Source: an uncultured delta proteobacterium (lineage in GTDB: Bacteria; Myxococcota_A; Polyangia; Polyangiales; Polyangiaceae). From it: a DNA stretch of 7,877 nucleotides. Under the pieces are notes generated by a model. It saw only the letters and a program-made list of their open reading frames with translations. It ran no database searches and was not told where the DNA came from. The stretch lies in assembly GCA_903893335.1 (NCBI GenBank), contig CAITLX010000803.1, positions 1 through 7,877 of the forward strand. Reading direction: 5' to 3'. This document shows positions 7,701 through 7,877 of the stretch, in pieces (position 1 is the stretch's first letter; each line of letters starts with the position of its first letter). A program made the translations under genes and the position numbers.

Positions 7701-7799
7701 GGGGCGCCCGTCGACCACACCTCGGCGCCGCTGCGCGACGCGCGCGCCGTGCGCCAGGGCCTCACGCTCGGCCTGGCGGCCCTGAGGGTCGAGCCGTGA
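4731..7799 (+). CDS. pgsC: PgsC/CapC-type polymer biosynthesis protein: two CapC modules plus a large duplicated soluble region
   Basis: This 1022-residue protein starts at TTG; the frame has no other start back to the preceding stop, and codon usage is native from codon 1. Residues 17-168 match PgsC/CapC (PF14102), the membrane subunit of poly-gamma-glutamate synthase: AETFGWTYAGLVVPGYLAAV, then FGRERFFLFIVCGVLV, then GLVIVPLFANVFWNTGG. Residues 196-349 repeat the pattern: GWDYNGILVPALLGV, VGTRRLLLAVIVGFCVK, GYILPTLLAVKMWNRG. Bacillus PgsC is about 150 residues with one module. An Ala/Pro linker (352-392) leads to a soluble region that seems to contain two related alpha/beta units (about 396-600 and 640-875) and a cysteine-containing tail (C908, C921, C929, C961). 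In known systems PgsC works with ligase PgsB and with PgsA to make and export the polymer; here the polymer and the role of the soluble region are unknown. The stop overlaps the next start (GTGA), indicating translational coupling. Confidence 0.87.
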   Translation: MPFHLFPSNGLDRSLHAPILVGVLFLTFFAETFGWTYAGLVVPGYLAAVFVAAPYTGVLTVVEALLTYGIVTAIGRWAPKTGAWSSAFGRERFFLFIVCGVLVRYFMEAWVCPEIAARYPFEHARELYSVGLVIVPLFANVFWNTGGTRAAPRLFVVTALTYAVLRFGLLPYTNYSLSRFLIANESGALDFLASSKAQIILIVGALVAARSNVLYGWDYNGILVPALLGVSWYEPKKLAATLAEAVLVYAIAAGIAALRPFRHMLLVGTRRLLLAVIVGFCVKLGVGFALQRHAPDVQLNDYLGFGYILPTLLAVKMWNRGRVGVVLMPTVQVSLVAFVVGNGVGFGLSHLRAPVVAVEAAVAPPLAFAAPAFQLALADVAPDAPSPWSRADARARFRLGATVAAELRADPKLAPATLEAARAAHLRVTTHATSAGATWGAVTPLSSDPEVFEPGPRWAVRLAPGGEQPWVVVITAPGPGAPVFDAALRVAEALDARAVAVVSAHADVAALDSEALAGLARAVLADRLLVVEQRAPATSSLSIAGAWDHGLDSVVIERALGISLTVEWRARGEARSLLSDAPRLRLGPADAERVGVALVGDVPVESWPGPLGRELPARLEALTTVGADGATPPAVDELRLFRASVASSFAALGDGQEPSAWARIVAGRLGFRYARVGAEPLDGWALHEPAGPARRGHPTLFVRPGHDALPLVIEVPAPRWELGSAAAGIAFLQALPARGLLIAGSLPNADATGKMDPRRVDGRRGHFQLAHEALLSRGFHTLSLQGTTPERAPPEDAILSTSRELAPDDEEPAWTAPVRASLEALGYSVARLDGARAHAPFGGASEPTTGFAEKFAPGRHAVLWMTPHLRQAFALRGDEARPGSDLLRLPEGLPTLDVAQRALELLTCARAAPGAGAPEGCPAVTGEPCDLEAAAQRWRVLSQEHNPNDLRAALGPAGHACVVEVAHDAPSSTVWATVASAAGARIVPVGGAPVDHTSAPLRDARAVRQGLTLGLAALRVEP
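4779..5777 (+). other. Tandem CapC-like membrane modules within the PgsC/CapC gene
   Basis: Module 1 is residues 17-168 and module 2 residues 196-349. They align at three landmarks in the same order: GWTYAGLVVPGYLA with GWDYNGILVPALLG; GRERFFLFIVCGVLV with GTRRLLLAVIVGFCV; and VGLVIVPLFANVFWNTG with FGYILPTLLAVKMWNRG. The copies are diverged at the DNA level, so the duplication is old. Confidence 0.75.
5916..7355 (+). other. Duplicated soluble alpha/beta unit within the PgsC/CapC gene
   Basis: Unit 1 (about residues 396-600) and unit 2 (about 640-875) share an ungapped core at an offset of 241: PWVVVITAPG...EALDARAVAV (469-501) against PLVIEVPAPR...QALPARGLLI (710-742). An upstream tryptophan (W439 / W684) and a downstream ALGxS motif (559-563 / 824-828) keep the order, with about 24 extra residues in unit 2 before the latter. 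Similarity is weak in Ala-rich sequence, so this is a moderately supported repeat. Confidence 0.5.
7783..7788 (+). promoter_or_regulatory. Ribosome binding site of the gene starting at 7796
   Basis: TGAGGG, with GAGG at 7784-7787, lies 8 bases before GTG 7796, inside the last codons of the PgsC/CapC gene. It is the best Shine-Dalgarno match at any start in the window and supports GTG 7796 as a real, coupled start. Confidence 0.6.
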
Positions 7800-7877
7800 C
7801 GCGCTGGTGGCTGGCGCTCGCCATCGTCGCGGCCTTCGGAGGGCTGCTCGTGGCCTCGACGCGCACGACCGCGCCCG
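7796..7877 (+). CDS. Membrane-anchored or exported protein, 5' end only
   Basis: Only 27 codons are visible before the window ends. GTG at 7796 overlaps the PgsC/CapC stop as GTGA and has a GAGG ribosome binding site at good distance. The N-terminus reads TRWWLALAIVAAFGGLLVAS after the initiator: one positive residue, a roughly 17-residue hydrophobic helix, then TRTTAP. This fits a signal anchor or signal peptide with no obvious cleavage site or lipobox. Coupling implies a shared function in the same envelope pathway. Candidates by context are a PgsA/CapA-like protein or the inactive-transglutaminase/7TM protein found in some amino-acid ligase operons, but the visible part cannot tell them apart. 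Confidence 0.7.
   Translation, partial: MTRWWLALAIVAAFGGLLVASTRTTAP

Noticed and set aside
1740..7718. A nearly 6-kb open frame on the minus strand, antisense to the CHASE2-like and PgsC/CapC genes
   Set aside because: It is a side effect of extreme GC at third codon positions. The translation is a low-complexity mix of Arg, Ala, Gly, Glu, Asp and His with no domain pattern, and it opposes two well-supported genes.

Overview
The window is about 7.9 kb of very GC-rich DNA. Nearly every codon ends in G or C, long shadow frames run on both strands, and starts are TTG, GTG or ATG with little Shine-Dalgarno signal. Together with a DAGGDA-type linker behind a lipoprotein signal, CHAD and CHASE2 proteins, and a family of large PgsC/CapC proteins, this suggests a Myxococcota (Deltaproteobacteria, Polyangia-like) chromosome. 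That assignment is an inference from style, not from a marker gene. I see no tRNA, rRNA, CRISPR array, insertion sequence or phage gene.

Layout: (1) the 3' half of a CHAD-domain gene (2-556, +), cut by the window edge; (2) a small L-2-amino-thiazoline-4-carboxylic acid hydrolase-family gene (600-1268, +); (3) a putative lipoprotein of unknown function (1225-2448, -), whose 3' end overlaps the previous gene tail to tail by 44 bp; (4) a divergent intergenic region (2449-2645) with a 12-bp inverted repeat and one AT-rich pocket; (5) a membrane protein with CHASE2-like topology followed by GAF-like and PAS-like regions but no recognisable output domain (2646-4658, +); (6) a 72-base leader of 76 % pyrimidine; (7) a 1022-residue PgsC/CapC-type protein (4731-7799, +); (8) the first 27 codons of a membrane-anchored or secreted protein (7796-7877, +), joined to the previous gene by a GTGA stop/start overlap.

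The most interesting item is the PgsC/CapC protein. Its membrane part holds two tandem CapC-like modules instead of the usual one. Its soluble C-terminal part, about 670 residues that ordinary PgsC lacks, also looks like a tandem duplication of one alpha/beta domain. The second soluble copy vaguely resembles zinc-dependent peptidase/amidohydrolase-type folds but seems to lack the expected histidines. The gene is coupled to a downstream membrane or exported protein, so the right-hand end probably enters an envelope polymer operon of the poly-gamma-glutamate or another amino-acid ligase type. The partner ligase (PgsB/CapB or ATP-grasp) is not in the window. The CHASE2-like sensor just upstream, in the same orientation, may be cotranscribed or may regulate it; nothing visible proves either.
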